Positions 23,639-38,315 of a stretch of 64,000 nt of DNA are shown here, in pieces; the first letter of the stretch is position 1, and each line of letters opens with the position of its first letter. The DNA is taken from positions 1 through 64,000 of the forward strand of contig JAZGTH010000115.1 of the NCBI GenBank assembly GCA_036877525.1. Reading direction: 5' to 3'. The DNA comes from Chromobotia macracanthus (Eukaryota; Chordata; Actinopteri; Cypriniformes; Botiidae). Under the pieces are notes generated by a model, which saw only the letters and a program-made list of their open reading frames with translations, was not told the DNA's origin and ran no database searches. Both the position numbers and the translations under genes were made by a program.

Positions 23639-26600
23639 CTATTCTTCTTTGTTTGTGTGAGATCTTGGTATGAACTTCAGCGTGATGGGCACCTTTGGCT
23701 GAAAAATGACATTCAGCTCCAGAGGAATCTGAGAAACAAACAAAACAATTAATTTAGCTCTTTGTGTTTACTTACCAGCTATGCAAAATCTATTTAATAC
23801 AGTATCTCTTTCTGCTTTGGGTAAATACCAAACAATGATAATGTACCAACCTGCGTCTCTTTACATGTTTCCAAACTGAAGTTCTGAAGCAGCTTCACAA
23901 CAAGTAGTTTCATGATCATTAGTGCAAATCTCATTCCAATGCAATTTCGGGGCCCAAGACCAAAAGGCATGAAGGCATACTGGTTAACCTCTGACTTACT
24001 CTCTGGGCTGAACCTTCAGAGAAATATTACAGCAATGTTCATTTTTGGGATTCATAGTTCTATGAAACAATCAACTTATCAGTTTGTCAAAATTATTGTC
24101 ACTTTTGTGAACACAAGAGTCAATATTTTCACTGAAGTGTTGTCATCAAATGTAACGTTTTGTAAGTTGTAAATTTTTTAAACAAAAATATTAAATTCAA
24201 GTTTATCAGATTTTTAGAGTTGTTTTATGCAGTCCTGAGGCTTATGGGGAATGTAAATTGTTGTTGAGATTCATGTTCATAACTAATATCAGCCTGGTTC
24301 ACCTTTCTCACACACTGAAAGCACATTTTCTACCTCTGCCAGTATCTACTCACTTTTCCACATCTATTTGTAAAACAGCATTTAAGATAATTAAACTGAA
24401 AAAATCTGTTTGGAGAATGCTGATTTTCTCCAAAATGTTCATTTAAAGCCTCATCCACATTTTGCAATTTAAGTAGTGTGAACATGATTGTATATGATTG
24501 GATTTGCTCACTTTACTCATAATTAAATGCTTCTGCAAACTACATGTTTATGATTAAACTGCATGTTATTAAGATTTAGATAAACAGTAAAAAAATGTGG
24601 GGAGAAAGCTTGTGAAAGAAATGTTGAGAAAGCAACACTGTCTGGAATGAAACAAATCACCTCTCTGGCCTAAACTCATCAGGAGAATCCCAGAGCTCTG
24701 GGTCACGATTTAACACATATGTGGGAATTCCAACCAGAGTACCCTCGGGTATGGTGACCCCATTGAGTTCTACAGTCTTCTTACAGGCCCTCTCTAAGCG
24801 TGGGGCAGTTGGAAGGAGACGCATTGATTCATTGATGGCCATTTCCAAATAATCCATTTTCATCAATGCATCGTATGTGACAGGCATCTGCAAAATAAAG
24901 AAACAAGACATATAACGAACAGGGTTCTTTACCTTTTCATTGTTTTTGAGAGATTAAGCAGTTTAAAAAATACATATCTGCTTTAGTAATTTAGTATAGC
25001 AAAATTGCCTTAAACTAGATTCTCTACAAAAAAAAAAACAGAAAATAATCCAGTTTACAGAAAACCAGAACCAGTTTACTCACATTTATGGGAAAGTTTG
25101 CATCAATCTCCTCAACCAGTTTTTGCAGGCAGTCTGGATTAGTTGCAAGATTATAGAGGAGGAAGGAAAGAGTAGTACTTGTGGTCTCATAACCTCCCAA
25201 GATAAAAATGAATGACTGAGAGAGGATCTCATGATCAGTAAGACCTATGAATTGAGTCCACATGAAAGAATATTTAAGAATAGAAGAATATTCGCATTCC
25301 AGAATTGCAAAATTCTGTTTTTCTTTCTAACCTTTAACTGGTTGGTCCCTTGTGTTGTAATCAGCTTTATCATCAGATATTTGGCTCTGGATCATGAGCT
25401 TTAGAAAGTCTACTCGCCCCTAATGAAAAACAATCCATTATCTATCGCATCATCAACAACATATATAACATATATAAGAAAAAGTGTTTATACAATCTGT
25501 GACTTTAGCTAAAGAATGAAATGATAAACATACATTGGATTCCTTATTGTGCTGGTCTTTTATCTTTTTCAGAACGTTGTAGAAAAAATCTATAGATGAT
25601 CTTGAGAAGACAGTTATACCCATTTTGGCCAAAATAATTGCGAGAGAGGGGAACAGAGCTGAAATGAAAAATTTCTTTAATTGAATTGACATGTTTTTAT
25701 CAGCCAAAGTAAATATATGTATATATATAAATAAATGTTTATAAAGAAACATACTTAATAATAGAATGACAGGACTGAAGAGGTTAAACTGGAAGAACTT
25801 CTTGATATTAGTAACAAAAAGGTCGTCTGGGTTGTTTATGGAGTCAATGTCAATGCTAAAGGAAGAGCTGGTGACAACATCCAAACTGTATGGTGCTACA
25901 GCACTGTCAAAAAATGTCATGAATGTGTAATTAATTAATGCAGACAAATACAACTACAAGTGAACAATTGGTAGCTTCAATTCAAAGTAACATGGATGTG
26001 TCTGAGCAACCCACCAGGCCTAACAAAGCAACTTTGTCTTAACCAATAGCATAAAGTATGGGGCAGGCCAATCTGTTTGGCTGACCAGTAAAAGGTGTGG
26101 ATAAGATTACTTAAAAGCAGTTCTTCTAGCAGTTATGACTGATTCTAGTGACACACACTTCACCTTTAATATTGCAATTTTTATATTTACATCATGTTTA
26201 TTTAACTTCATAATAAGCACAGATTTCAAACTTACTCTTTTATTTTAACTGGCTGCTCCTGGTCTCTCTTTTGCATATTTTTTATGAAACGCTCTGCATG
26301 TGTCTCAGCTATAGGAAATATCTGAAACATATTAAAAAGTGATTGTTAATTACATAAAGGTCATAAGAGCTACATAAATACAATAAGATGCATTAGGTCA
26401 CCACATTAGGTCAATAAGATGCATTAGGTCACCACAGCTCCTATTAAGGAATTTACCTCCTTTAGTCGACCGCTTGTGAAATATGGGGAGAGTGAATTGC
26501 GGATTCTCTTCCATCTCTCATCTTTAACTACAGTTATTCCATCAGCAAAGGGGCCGGCCAGGGCTTTGTTTGTTTCCTGCACAATTTTAAAGCAGCTATT

Positions 26601-27934
26601 TTAAGGGGCCTTAATATCACCCTAAGCTTTCTCTCAATTACTACTATGTCACTTTTCTTGTACAAAATGTTTTTGTGTTTTGGTGATTGTGGTTTCAGCG
26701 CTTACCCTTCTGTTGGTAAAGGCAGAATAACATTCTTTCACCATAACTGCTTTGATCATTTCCAGGTCAGTAATCATTAGTATTGGCAGTCTTCCATCAA
26801 AAATCCTAAGCAATAATAAGAATATTGATTCATTAAAGTCATAATGATCAGGGTTAAATACCTGCATTCTGCTCTTTCTCACTTATAAAGCAAACTGAAT
26901 AGATGTAGACTGCTACACAACCTTTGGAAATACATACATCAGCTTTATCAGCTACATTATCTCTACATTTCAGGGTCTTTATTACCCTGCGGGTAGTAAA
27001 GTATTTTGCAGACAAGGTAACGTTATAAATCATTATTTCTCACATACAGTTGTTGATAGATCTTAATTTAATATGGATTTAAATAGATGTGCTATGTCAT
27101 TTTAATTTGTATTTTTTAATTATTGCATATCTGAATATAAATATTGTAACTGAGGTGAATATGCATGTATACAATGAAACAATAAAACATTTGTTTGCAT
27201 ATAACTGGAATAAATATATGAATGAAAATACATGAATATATATGAATATAAATACTCACCCCCACATTTTACCATATTTCTTAGTGCACTCCATATCAAA
27301 ATTGCACATGCCCTTAAAAACATTTGCATAAACAGAATCAACATCAATGAGAGATGAAAAGAATTTTACTGCTGTAACAATTTAGATTTTATTTACTACT
27401 TATTTAATAAAATACCCACTTTTCTGTATGAGAGAAATGTACCAAAGAAAGGCCAAGGCCTTGGTCCTGGAATTCCCAGTTTCCTGAAAAATCCATGCGG
27501 CCAAACCCCATACCTACAGCATGATCAATGAGACATATTAGACTCAAAACAACCACTAAAAAAAAAACAAGAACAATCAGATTAAGATACAGATTATAAA
27601 TTTGTCAAATATAATACAAACATAACACCACAAACTAAAAATGTGGTTTATTAGATATAGCTATTTGTGGCTCTGAAAATTATAATGCAATGCAGTATGA
27701 TCAATGACAAAAATATTAGACTACAAACAACCACTAACATCACATGACATCCATTAGTCACATCAATAGACATGTTAATAAAGATCTTAAAACTACACTC
27801 CATAATTAAGACCCAATAAATGATGCATTAACAGATTGTCGTTGTCAACGCTTGCTGAACACTTACATGAACAGGAGGGTAATGACAAGTACCACCAAGG
27901 TCCACGTCACTGATAAATATGGAAGATCAATCAT
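23639..27934 (-). CDS. cyp3c: Cytochrome P450 family 3 (CYP3C-like), copy B (proximal), complete, 13 exons, 507 aa
   Basis: Tandem paralogue of the P450 at 17212-22450, with the same exon structure and ER mono-oxygenase role. Exons: 27934-27867, 27513-27420, 27312-27260, 26805-26706, 26576-26457, 26321-26236, 25903-25755, 25658-25534, 25419-25332, 25244-25084, 24887-24661, 24013-23851, 23728-23639. Frame is continuous with GT-AG throughout. Start MIDLPYLSVTWTLVVLV gives the membrane anchor. Also present are LGIPGPRPWPF, the I-helix GGYETTSTT, K-helix ESMR, FRPERF and the haem ligand in FGLGPRNCIG; the protein ends RSHTNKEE. A at -3 supports the start. Its introns are more compact than those of copy A and no transposon was seen in intron 5. 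Exon 11 encodes the same protein segment as copy A, while exons 5, 7 and 8 differ at residues likely to contact substrate. Confidence 0.86.
26381..26436. repeat. Short direct duplication in intron 5 of cyp3c copy B
   Basis: The string 'aataagatgcattaggtcac' is followed by 'cacattaggtc' and then the same string again. Copy A has only one counterpart ('gatgcattaggtgaacacag' near 19498). It is a small local tandem duplication private to copy B. Confidence 0.65.
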
Positions 27935-29697
27935 TGTGTCTCTTCTTGATTTAAAAGGCACTTCTGCTCGCAGTACTGTAGTGTAGCTCCAGTCTTAACA
28001 CTCGTAACTCCTGTCGCTTTATATCTGTTCAGGTCTAACAGTACAGTTTCGTTTAAAAGAATCAAACAACTATCACAACGATAATTCTCACTTTTAAGAG
28101 ATTGTGAAATCGACTTCCGCTTCTGAGACTTCTTACGTGACTGTTTCTCATGCTTCTGTTGCGTCCCACAATCGCTGCAGTCCTTTTATTAACAGTGCGT
28201 AGTGCGCCACCCGTTGGACAAGAAATAAAGTCGATTCAGTCTGGCCCATGTTATTCAAATGTGTATAAGTCGAGATAGATAAAGGAAACTGTCTAATTGT
28301 GTACTCATAATCGTTTTCACACCTTGCTTTTATTCAGATCGTTGTAAAAATGAAATGTCCTCGGGTCACTTAACAGTGAAAAGCAGAGTGATGATAGGAA
28401 ATATCACTACTGATGAATTGTGTTCATTGAACTTTAAACTGAGACATACAGCTACACTATTCTGTGACACCATCCTGTTAAGTGATTATTTAATGAAATG
28501 CTTTTCATGCAAAACTGTATTAAAACTGAATTGTGATACAGCTATCATAAGCTAACATAGTGTTGGATGCATATTAAAGAAACAGCTAAAAGACATCTTT
28601 TTAGTTAGAGGCATTTGAGTCAACAACAACCATTTAATTTATCTTTAAAAAACATGAACTTGTTTAACTTCATGAACGTCCATGACACACACACTTGTGC
28701 TGAAACATTTGGCGGGATTGAAACAATCATTTGCATTACAGCACACTCTTGTTTGATTGACTGTACTTATTGTGTTGGCAAGAGCTCCAAAAATTTAGAC
28801 CTATGAATGAACTAACAGCGGTTCTGTTATGAAAGTACATCAGAACTTCTGAACCTCACTTTTAATAACAAAAACCAAAACAATGAATGCAAATTAATTG
28901 TAAAATCACACTGTAAAAATTTTACAAATCTATAAAACAAAAAAACAAGATTGGATCATATTAAAAGAAAAAAGGAAACCCAAGTCTTATGGCTCAAGAG
29001 TGAAGTACATATGTGCAAAGCAACCATACTGTTCTCCTCACGTACAATTCACACATTCATTCATTAAATAATTTAAAGTGAGTTCTCGCAGTTCCTAAGA
29101 GAGGTCAAACAGACAGGAAGCAAAACAGGATGTCAGTATGTGTGGTCATGAATGAGAAGATTCACACTTCCCGATCTTTACGATCTCAAATGTGACATGT
29201 ATATATAGCGACACTGACAGTGAAATGAAGCATATTCAGACAATAGAATAATTACAGCATGTTTTTCATTTAACGTTTTCCATAAGTTCTTTTCCGTGTG
29301 GTAAAAGTAAAAGTGGCAGGAATGCTCTTCAGAGTGGGAACGTCTTGTCACATTTATAGGCTGCAGACAGGAACTTTCTGGTATATCCTGCTTTTATAAA
29401 ACCATCTGTACAGACATTTATGCATCTTTCACAACCAGGGCTGCAAACAGGAGGGACACATATGGTAACAGTAATTCTGATTATCACCGGTGCTGTGGAA
29501 AGTCTTCAGTATTGGCATATAAAAATCTTTTTTTTCAACTGTCCAACTGGTCACGTCCACTAATCCGCATTCAGCGTTCATTATGATGTCTATTGTGGTG
29601 CTCGTGGTGATAGTATTGGAGTAGTTGACTTGGAGTAAGTTGACTCCTTTCTGTAACTGTGGTGCCCTTGGTCTAGGCCGATCGTGTCTTCTGTGCA
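27935..29697 (-). other. Intergenic: upstream flank of cyp3c copy B and probable sdk1 3' UTR
   Basis: 28181-28445 is the duplicated upstream flank shared with copy A. Sequence just 3' of the sdk1 stop (29697 downward) is probably 3' UTR. Its end is not clear: ATTAAA on the minus strand is available near 28860-28865 and AATAAA near 28329-28334. No additional gene is recognisable. The region around 29460-29690 has moderate complexity but no conserved protein features. Confidence 0.45.
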
Positions 29698-31956
29698 TCA
29701 CACGAAGGAGGAGAAGCCTGTGACAGGAGTTCGTGAGCCAGGAGCGGGCTGGCCTGTGGGGGTATAGACCCCGCCCACGCTGTGCTGCGTGACCACTGTC
29801 TGGTAGTAGGAGTCAGCGTCGCCGCTTGCACAGTCCTCGTAGGAGCAGGCCTGAGTTTGCTTGCCCTTCTGCTGCCGTTTCCAGGAGTTGAAGTACGAGG
29901 GGTCGCTCATGTAGTGATTCACAAACGAGTGTTTAATTGGCTCCTCTTCACATTCACTGTCTGTGGCCTGACGATGAGAAACATGGGACAGGAAATTACA
30001 CATCTGGCAGACTTGTATTGTGATATATGTAGTAGATAATGTACAGTCAGGCAATCATTATTGCCAAAAATACTCTAACAGTGTGATCAGGTCCCTGATG
30101 TGGCTACTTGGCAAATAAATTTACAGATATGAAATATTGAGTATAAATGATTCTATTATGTGAGAAGAGATAGAGAGTGTGGAGGGATTTGAGAGACAGG
30201 AAACCAGCACGGCTATCAGAGGTAGTCTTTATATGTCTAGTTTCATTACAGTTGTGATGAAACTAGATGTACAAAAGAACATTACAGTTATCTTAAACTG
30301 TATATTGTAGTACTGTATAATAAATCTTCTTCCACTGTATATTATAATGTTTTAATGCCTGATTTTACTTTAGCATATAAAGCTATACAATAGAGATTTA
30401 TCTTAAATACTGTTTAAAAATGCATAGATAATAGTATAATTGTATAGATAAAATGGTATATATTTAGAATATTGGTTATATCGGTTATTGCCATTATATA
30501 AAATTAACGATCATCTGCTGGTATTGTCAGTGAAACATAATTAAGTCAGTATACCAATATGTGATTGTGCATTTAAAAGTTTACTGTCTAAGATCCCTTT
30601 ATAGAATTCTCTTTATTGTCATCATATTGTCACAAAGTATAAGATCATTACACTGTGTCAACAAAAGATAGAAACACACAGAGAGAGCATAAACAACACA
30701 GCAAGTGTGTGTGTGTGTGTGTGTGTGGTACAGACTGAGAGCCTCACCTCAGACTCGGATATCTCTGCAGGTCTCTCTGTCAGAGCTGTGCTCTCTGTGG
30801 AAACCACACCATTGTAGTTGCTACAGATGTCTTCATCAGAATAGCGCAGTCCAGCTGGATTGGGTCGAGGAGGTGACCTGCTTGAGGAGAGAGAGAAACC
30901 TTGAGGAATCTAGTTTCTTTGTGTATTTCTGTTCCTCTACCCTGGTTCTAAGTGCCTTTAAACACTGTAGCAACTATTGTGTTTATGATGATTACATTTG
31001 TTAATAACATTTGTTAATAACATTTGTTAATTTACAGTACAAAATAACTTCTGAACAATCTGCCAAGCAGAATATTATAAACCAAGCATCCTGCGAGAAA
31101 AATGACTGATGTTAGGTGTGCTGATGAAAGCTGTGATGAAAAATGTTATAAGCACAGTGGAAATTTACTATAAATGAATTACAGCCTTTGGTGGTTTGTT
31201 TGCATGAGCTGTCTGTGATATTTTAGTGTTTGCTACATGAATTATGCAAATCAGGTAACGGAGCGAATGCAAAAAAAATTTAGTGCCAAATGTGATCTGC
31301 ACACCACAAATCCAGCACACGGGTTGTGAGTGAGAGGTTGTGGAGGATGGAGCAGACAGCTGTGATCTGGCATACTGTACACTCCAGACACCTCTTTCAA
31401 ATGCCAAAGTGCACAGATGCATGGTTAGCCATTAAGACATTTCCTTATGGCATTTCAATGACATAAATGTTACACTCTTACCTGGTTCCATTCTTCTTCA
31501 GGAAAACCCCCTTGACATGACCAGATCTGCTGTTGAGCTCCAAAGCCGTGAAGCCTCCATTGTCCAGTGTGACTGTCTCCTCCACTGTGGACACGGCTTT
31601 ACCTACAGCAGTTAGCATATCATTATCACAGCAAAAACATCACTGCGCTCAAACTTTAATCACTGTTTTAACAGTGTGGACATCTGAGTGGGTGGATGTG
31701 TGGATGTGTTTTCTGGATTCATCCTGTATACATGTATGTGGAGGTTCAGCATCTAGTGATGTTGTCAGGGAGGATGGGTTATTATGAGAAGGTTAAAAAG
31801 GTTTGGTTTAGGACACACCTGTTCCACAGCTCTTGTACTTTTTGTTCTGGCCATGCAGGACGAGGCCAAAAATCACCAGCAACAGCAGAATCAGACCGCA
31901 CAGCGCCAACACGATCAGAAACCACCACTCCTCATAAAATGGTGTGTCCATTTGGG
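29698..31956 (-). CDS. sdk1: sdk1 exons encoding the transmembrane segment and cytoplasmic tail
   Basis: Exon 31956-31819 encodes QMDTPFYEEWW, a hydrophobic helix (WWFLIVLALCGLILLLLVIF) and the stop-transfer HGQNKKYKSC. Exon 31602-31482 has VEETVTLDNGGFTALELNSR. Exon 30877-30748 has RSPPRPNPAGLRYSDEDIC. Exon 29967-29698 has KHSFVNHYMSDPSYFNSWKR and ends GFSSFV, the C-terminal PDZ ligand by which sidekicks bind MAGI-type scaffolds at synapses. The tail is intact. Confidence 0.94.
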
Positions 31957-34900
31957 CTATGCGTGACAGACAATGGAAAAACACAATTTAGAGAGTAAAA
32001 CAAAGTGGGATAAGTACATTTAGAGTGGCATGGCTGGTTGCCAAGGTGTTGCTAAGCGGTTACTAAAGTGTTCTGTTTGGTTGCAAGGATGTTCTTGGTG
32101 GCATCATTCATGTCTGTTGAATATACAACCTTACCAAGCAACACTACAGAATAGATGTTATTTCTTCAGATACAGCAGAAACTGCCTGAAATACTTAGAA
32201 CAGCAGTGACGCATGTTTATGTACACGTGTCCTATCCTCTCATCTCTAGTGCTCTGGAGCAAAGAGCAAGGCCCAAATGTGGCAGAACGCTGCAGTAGTA
32301 TCTCTGACAGGCTCTGATAGACTGCTCTGACAGCAATATTGAGCCGCAGTGACATCAAGTCACACACAGATTGCGGTATGCCTGTGGTGTGAATTTTTCA
32401 GTTCCATGACGAGATGTTGATAACGTGCTTTGCTTTTTATTTGCAAATAGACCTCCAGGACTTTCACTACGCTGCATTAATTACTCGTTGATGCAACATA
32501 GTACTTTTTTAAAGCCCTTGTCAATGGCCAGAGAAAAACAGAGAGATACAATACAGAAGTAGAAGGCTTATGTCTTCGAAAGTGTTATCTTTTTCTGACA
32601 GTTTTTTCACGTTACTTTAGTAGTAATGTTGCAATCTTGCTTTCATGTTTTGCTTGATTCACTTGTCAAGGTTAAAACCATTACTGAACAACCAATGATG
32701 AATCATGTCTCAGCCTGTAATATCACAAATTAAAATCACTTCAGCACCATTCAGATACTGATTAGCTTTCTAAATGATGATGATTTACAATTATTACCAC
32801 AGGACGTCTGTCATTTCACGTACTGATTAGCAAAAGGATTCCTAATAAAGTGGCAGTGTCTGCTGAAGTGGGTGTTATGGAAGGTCATGTGCTTTGGATG
32901 CATACATCATGAAACTGACTGACTTGTCAACAGTATTACCTCAGGTGTTACATTCAGAGATAAGGTCTTGAATATACTTCCTCGAAACATAAATCTCAGT
33001 GCTTGAGGTTCCTTGGCTTTAGCTTAAATGACCTAATCTTTGTTGCTGTACTGTCCTTACACAGTAAAAGAAAAAAAAACTGGTTGCATTATCTCTGATA
33101 AGGATGTTGACTGTAATAAGGCATAGTCCATGCACTTCAGATTTTGAATGTGGTTGCTTAACCACAGGAAATCACATAAAAACAGGGCAACCTCTAAAGG
33201 TAAACATTTATAGTAGCAAAGAAGTCCAAAGAGTAGTCAAGCCTGTAGGAAAGAAAATCAATACAAAGATTTCTTTCATCACAAATCCAGAAGCTTTCCT
33301 GCTTCAAAAACTTTCCTCCTGCAATGATCTCACATATGTCTCCTCTAGAATGTTAGTAGAGATCTCAATATTATCTCAAGTTATGCTCAGAAAATGAACA
33401 ATAGCATTTTTCATCAAAGCAAATTATGTAAATTCTATACACACTAATTTTATAGCTCTATACTCTCACTGTATGTTAACAATTTTCTCAATTTGTGAAT
33501 TCTGAGACAAATCCAAGACAAGAAAGTTGACTTCTTCAATAAAACAACTAGAAACTACATCAAGTCTTTTCAGCTAAGAAAGAGCAACTTCTCCAGGAAG
33601 ATGTGAGCATAAAGTTCAGATGATTAACACGTGGTGCAAAATCTCACATTAGTTCACCTAAATAATATGAACACAAACTGAAAACAGTTTCCATGACTCA
33701 TCACAGTACAGGATGCCCTGAGCAAAGTGCAATTACCTGACATAGCAGCAGAGGGTGAACTAGGCTCACCGTAGCCAAACTCATTGACAGCTAGCACTCT
33801 GAACTGGTAGCTGATTCCCTGTCTGAGGCGGTCCAAACTCACAGAGTGAGAGGTGCTGGTGGGAGGCAGGTAACGCACAAAGGTATCCCACAATCCCTCA
33901 TCTGTGCAAAGGAAGGTCACGTTCAGTGAAAATGTCACTGAGCACTGGGCTCATTACTGGGTCCCATTACACTTGTTTAGCAGATGCTGACATCAAGAGA
34001 GGCTAGCAGCTGTTTCATTACCCAACATGCTTAGTTGTTCAATGGGAATATAACTGTGATTACATGGAAAGGGTATTTACGCACCAATGACAACAAATAC
34101 TTGTAAATGTTCAGTATAAATTTGAGTATGTACACCTGGAATCAGGGTTCAAAATTAACATTTGCCGAACCTGCAACAAATGGTTCTGGTTGCTAATTTT
34201 ATTAGGAACTGAAACATCAAATTCGATAAAACATAACTGCTAGAATTAGATTCTGACCATTGATGATTATGTGACATGAGCAAATCAAATTAAAGATATG
34301 CTACTTACTAAAGAAAAATCTGTCATGATTTGTTTCTATTATGATAACTTTGTCTCAGTTTAAAATATACCATAAGAGATCTTTCTTCATGATCTGACAA
34401 TTAAGTCACCAAATTACTGCCAATTGTGGCAAAAATTGGTTTGGGATCTTGCTTGGAAAAAGTGTTTTAAAGCATTATGTTGCTTAGGCAAAGGCATGCA
34501 CTCTAGTGTCACTCCTACTCAAATCTAAAACTGAACGATATGCAAAGGAAAAATTTGCTGTGATTTATCTACCTGAGGCACGTGCTTCAATGACATAGCT
34601 GATCACATGACCAGCTCCTGTATCCCCGGGTGTCCACTGAATGTTGAGCATGGAGCCTGTCTTTGTAATTGACATTTCTACAGGTGATCCAGGAGATCCT
34701 ACACAGAAAGGAGAACATGCAGTGAGCTGAGTACAACAGGGGGAACGATCCAACTCATGTGTGATGTTAAAATCAAAACCAAACATGTACACCATTGTGA
34801 GATATTGATCCATGCAGGCTTTATTTCAGAGCCTGGATTTCCAACACTTCTCAGTGATGAATGTGTAATGTGGGCTGTGCTCAGCAACAGATCCGGAGAG

Positions 34901-37900
34901 TTTGGCTGATGGTTGTTGGTTTGTTTGTGTTTGTTGCTGTATAGTTCACCTTTGACAGGACCTGCTGTGATGTTGGCTTCCGCCTCTGGCCCGTAGGCAA
35001 TAGTCTTAGCCTGCACATGGAAGCAGTAGGTCACGCCCTTGGTCAGGTCTCGCACCTTCAGCCAGCGCTGCCAGCTGCCGCGGATATCAACAGTTACCAC
35101 TTTAGTCACGCCTGGTTGACATACACAAGATTGGATGTTATGGTAGGCCTGCACTACTGCACAAGGACACACACTTTACACAAAAATGTACTTAACACAA
35201 ACAAACATTAAGGAACAGTTCAGCTACAAGGAATGTGACTTAAATGTCAGTCTGATCTTCACATAAAGCTGTCAAATTACTTTAGAATGCTAGTAATTAT
35301 AAATCTCCATCTCCATCCACTTAACATTGATAAAAACTGTCATCTAAAGATCTAAACTAACATCTCTTTTTGCGTTTTATAGAAGAAAGAAAACAATACA
35401 GAATTGGAATGATGAAAAAAGAATTTCATATTTGGGTGATATTTGCCAATAAAATGCTCTCCCCATAGGACAGCTGAGCACACTGAGTCTTAAATAACCA
35501 GTTAAATTAGCCTACACCAGTTATGTACTGAAATTAAATCTATGAAAGAAATATGATTCCGCCAGTCAGCCATTTTTAGCTACAGGTTATAAGACACTTG
35601 ACAGAGTCATGGCAACAATATCAGAAAACAAATGTTTTCTTAAACAACTCAAAACATAATAGTGAACATGAAAACAACATCAGGCACATGCAATGTTTGA
35701 AAAGCCACCATTAGAACAACAACAGACAAAAACACACTCCCACACTCCCATATTCAATTAGATCATTTCCAAATTACATTATTAGTACAGCACATAGCTC
35801 AAGACTAACAGAAGACTTAGACCCACCTTGAATAGGGGCTGTGGGCTCATACACCACCCTGTAGCCCTCCACCACCCCGTTGGGAGACAGCGGGAAACCC
35901 CAGGACACATTAAGGGTACTGCTGGTCACCTCAGAGAAACTGATGTAGCTAGGGGCACTGGGGGCTGCAAATAAGAGAATATCTAAACAGTCCTGCAATG
36001 AATAATAAAATATATGGCACAACACAGAGAGATACAGATACATTCTCTATATTAAAGCTATTAAACACCTGAGGCTGTGTGTAAAGGGGTGTGTTAAGAG
36101 CAATGTAAAGCAGAGTGCCTACAGTTACCTTAACCATGATAAAAAGTGCCTACTTATCTTTCATTCCATCCTTTAAATATGTCAGAATAAATGCTGTCAT
36201 TTTTCTACTCAAGAGTTGATTTTTTTAAATAGTACAAAATGCAGTTAACATCTCACTACACCCCATAACTGCCACTATGTTGATTTTTCTTAAGGCAGGA
36301 ATTAAACTCAAGTTCTCAATAAGTGTTTTTTTCACAATGTAATAAACAGCCTAATGTAATAACGGCAATAATCATGATAAACAATTCCTCCAACAAGTAG
36401 TATTGCTATTAAGTTTAACTGTAGGGTGTTTATGGTTGCCAAGCAACATACTGTAGCAACATAACAATTGCATTAATATACAATTCAATAATTTGAGCTC
36501 ACAGGTGCGCATATACATTAGCTACTTTACAACAGCTTTAAATGTGTCTTGTCCAATCAGATTTAAAGTTAGATCTATTTGTTCTATAAACAATAAATGA
36601 CCATCTTCCCATGATTTTACATTGCTAGCTGCCCGCTATGCAAATTTGTCCTCTTACGCAAGCACGGCTTGTTGCTTTAGGAAATGTCAAAGAGAGGAAG
36701 AGGGCGTGAGTTTTCTCTGTTTGTACAAATGAGGTCACATCAAGACCATTTGAATAATTTTCAAATTGCTTTTTGAGGTGACTCGTGGGTAAAGAGCCCC
36801 TCCCCGTCATTCCAGCGAGGTGGAGCCTGAGGTCAAATCATTCCCCGCTTGTGCATAATTCATTCTGACAACATTTATAGAGTGAATGATTTAATGTGAA
36901 ACACATGAATTGCTAATGTGAGTAATGCAATGGTGATATAACGCCACATACACCAAAATATGATCAGATGTCAACCTGTTTTTCATGCATGGAGTAGAAT
37001 ACAGTATGGAAATGGACATATTGCTCTTGGCATGTTGTGTGCAGTCAGATTTATAGTTTAGCTTTTGAAGGTATGCTTGGGTCAGAGGGCGGTGTTGTGA
37101 TTAGTTTTTAATGGGAATATAACAGCAATTATGGTGATTTGTGCTAAGGCTTACCTGCCTGAAGAGTGCGTCCCCTTCTGGGCTCGCTGAACGGACCATC
37201 TCCTGCTGCGTTGAAGGCAGATAGCTTGACCATGTAGTATGTGTAGCTAGTCAGGTTCTTCAGTCTCATGTTGGTTTCGGGTCGGAAGAGGATCTTACAT
37301 TTTTCAGTTTCATTCTGATTGTCCATCTCCCAGTACAGAATCTATGAAGAGAATATATGTGAACTGAGCTTATAGACTTTAAGCAGTTAAGTACAAGTGC
37401 CTATGCTGTATTGTAAACAGGGTCATGACTAATGGGGCATTGTTAAATAACATACAGCTAAACAATATACTCTAGAATGTATCTGGACATTTCATTGCAT
37501 TACATAACAAAAACAGCATCATCTGTAATTAAATAACGCTACACATTTTCTCTCAGCTAACATCACATTTCTGAGGCATTTTTGCAATGACTTGTCATCA
37601 CTCTGGTGTCAGGGTGCAGCTCATATTAACAATGGACATGTTCCACTGAAGGTGCGGCCACGCTAAACTTCATGTTCTATTCACTTTCATTCTTATGCAT
37701 GTGAACATGGGAGAGAATACAAGCTAATATGAAGATTTGCTGTTTGCTGCTTACCAAAGTTCAAGTGTGGTTAACATTGACCTGAAAATTTGTAATGCAA
37801 AAAGACAGAAGAACGAAGAAAAACTGACCTTTTACATATTGACCTCTAAGCTCAAGACAAAGAATACAATCTTCTTATCTGCATGAGTTATAGGATTCCT

Positions 37901-38230
37901 AGAGCGTGACATAATACTGCTAATCATTGCGGTGTCTTTAGTAGTTTTGCACACAGGCCTTAGTGTGCTCTAATGTAAAAAAAAACAACCAGAAACTGTC
38001 CAGATATATTTTGTCCTCATTTTGAGTATGTTTTGTGAAATGATTTGTGTGAAAGTGTGCTAGTGCTATCTTTAAAACAAGTGCTATGTGATGTTTTCAT
38101 ATCTAACACAAATCACTGCTTGGCCACAGTAGCATCACCATGTTATTTTTTAACAGTAACTACATAAAAAATATTAACACCACAGATTTCCTTTAAACAT
38201 TATTTTACTAAGCAGATATAGTATATGCTA

Positions 38231-38315
<85 letters not shown>

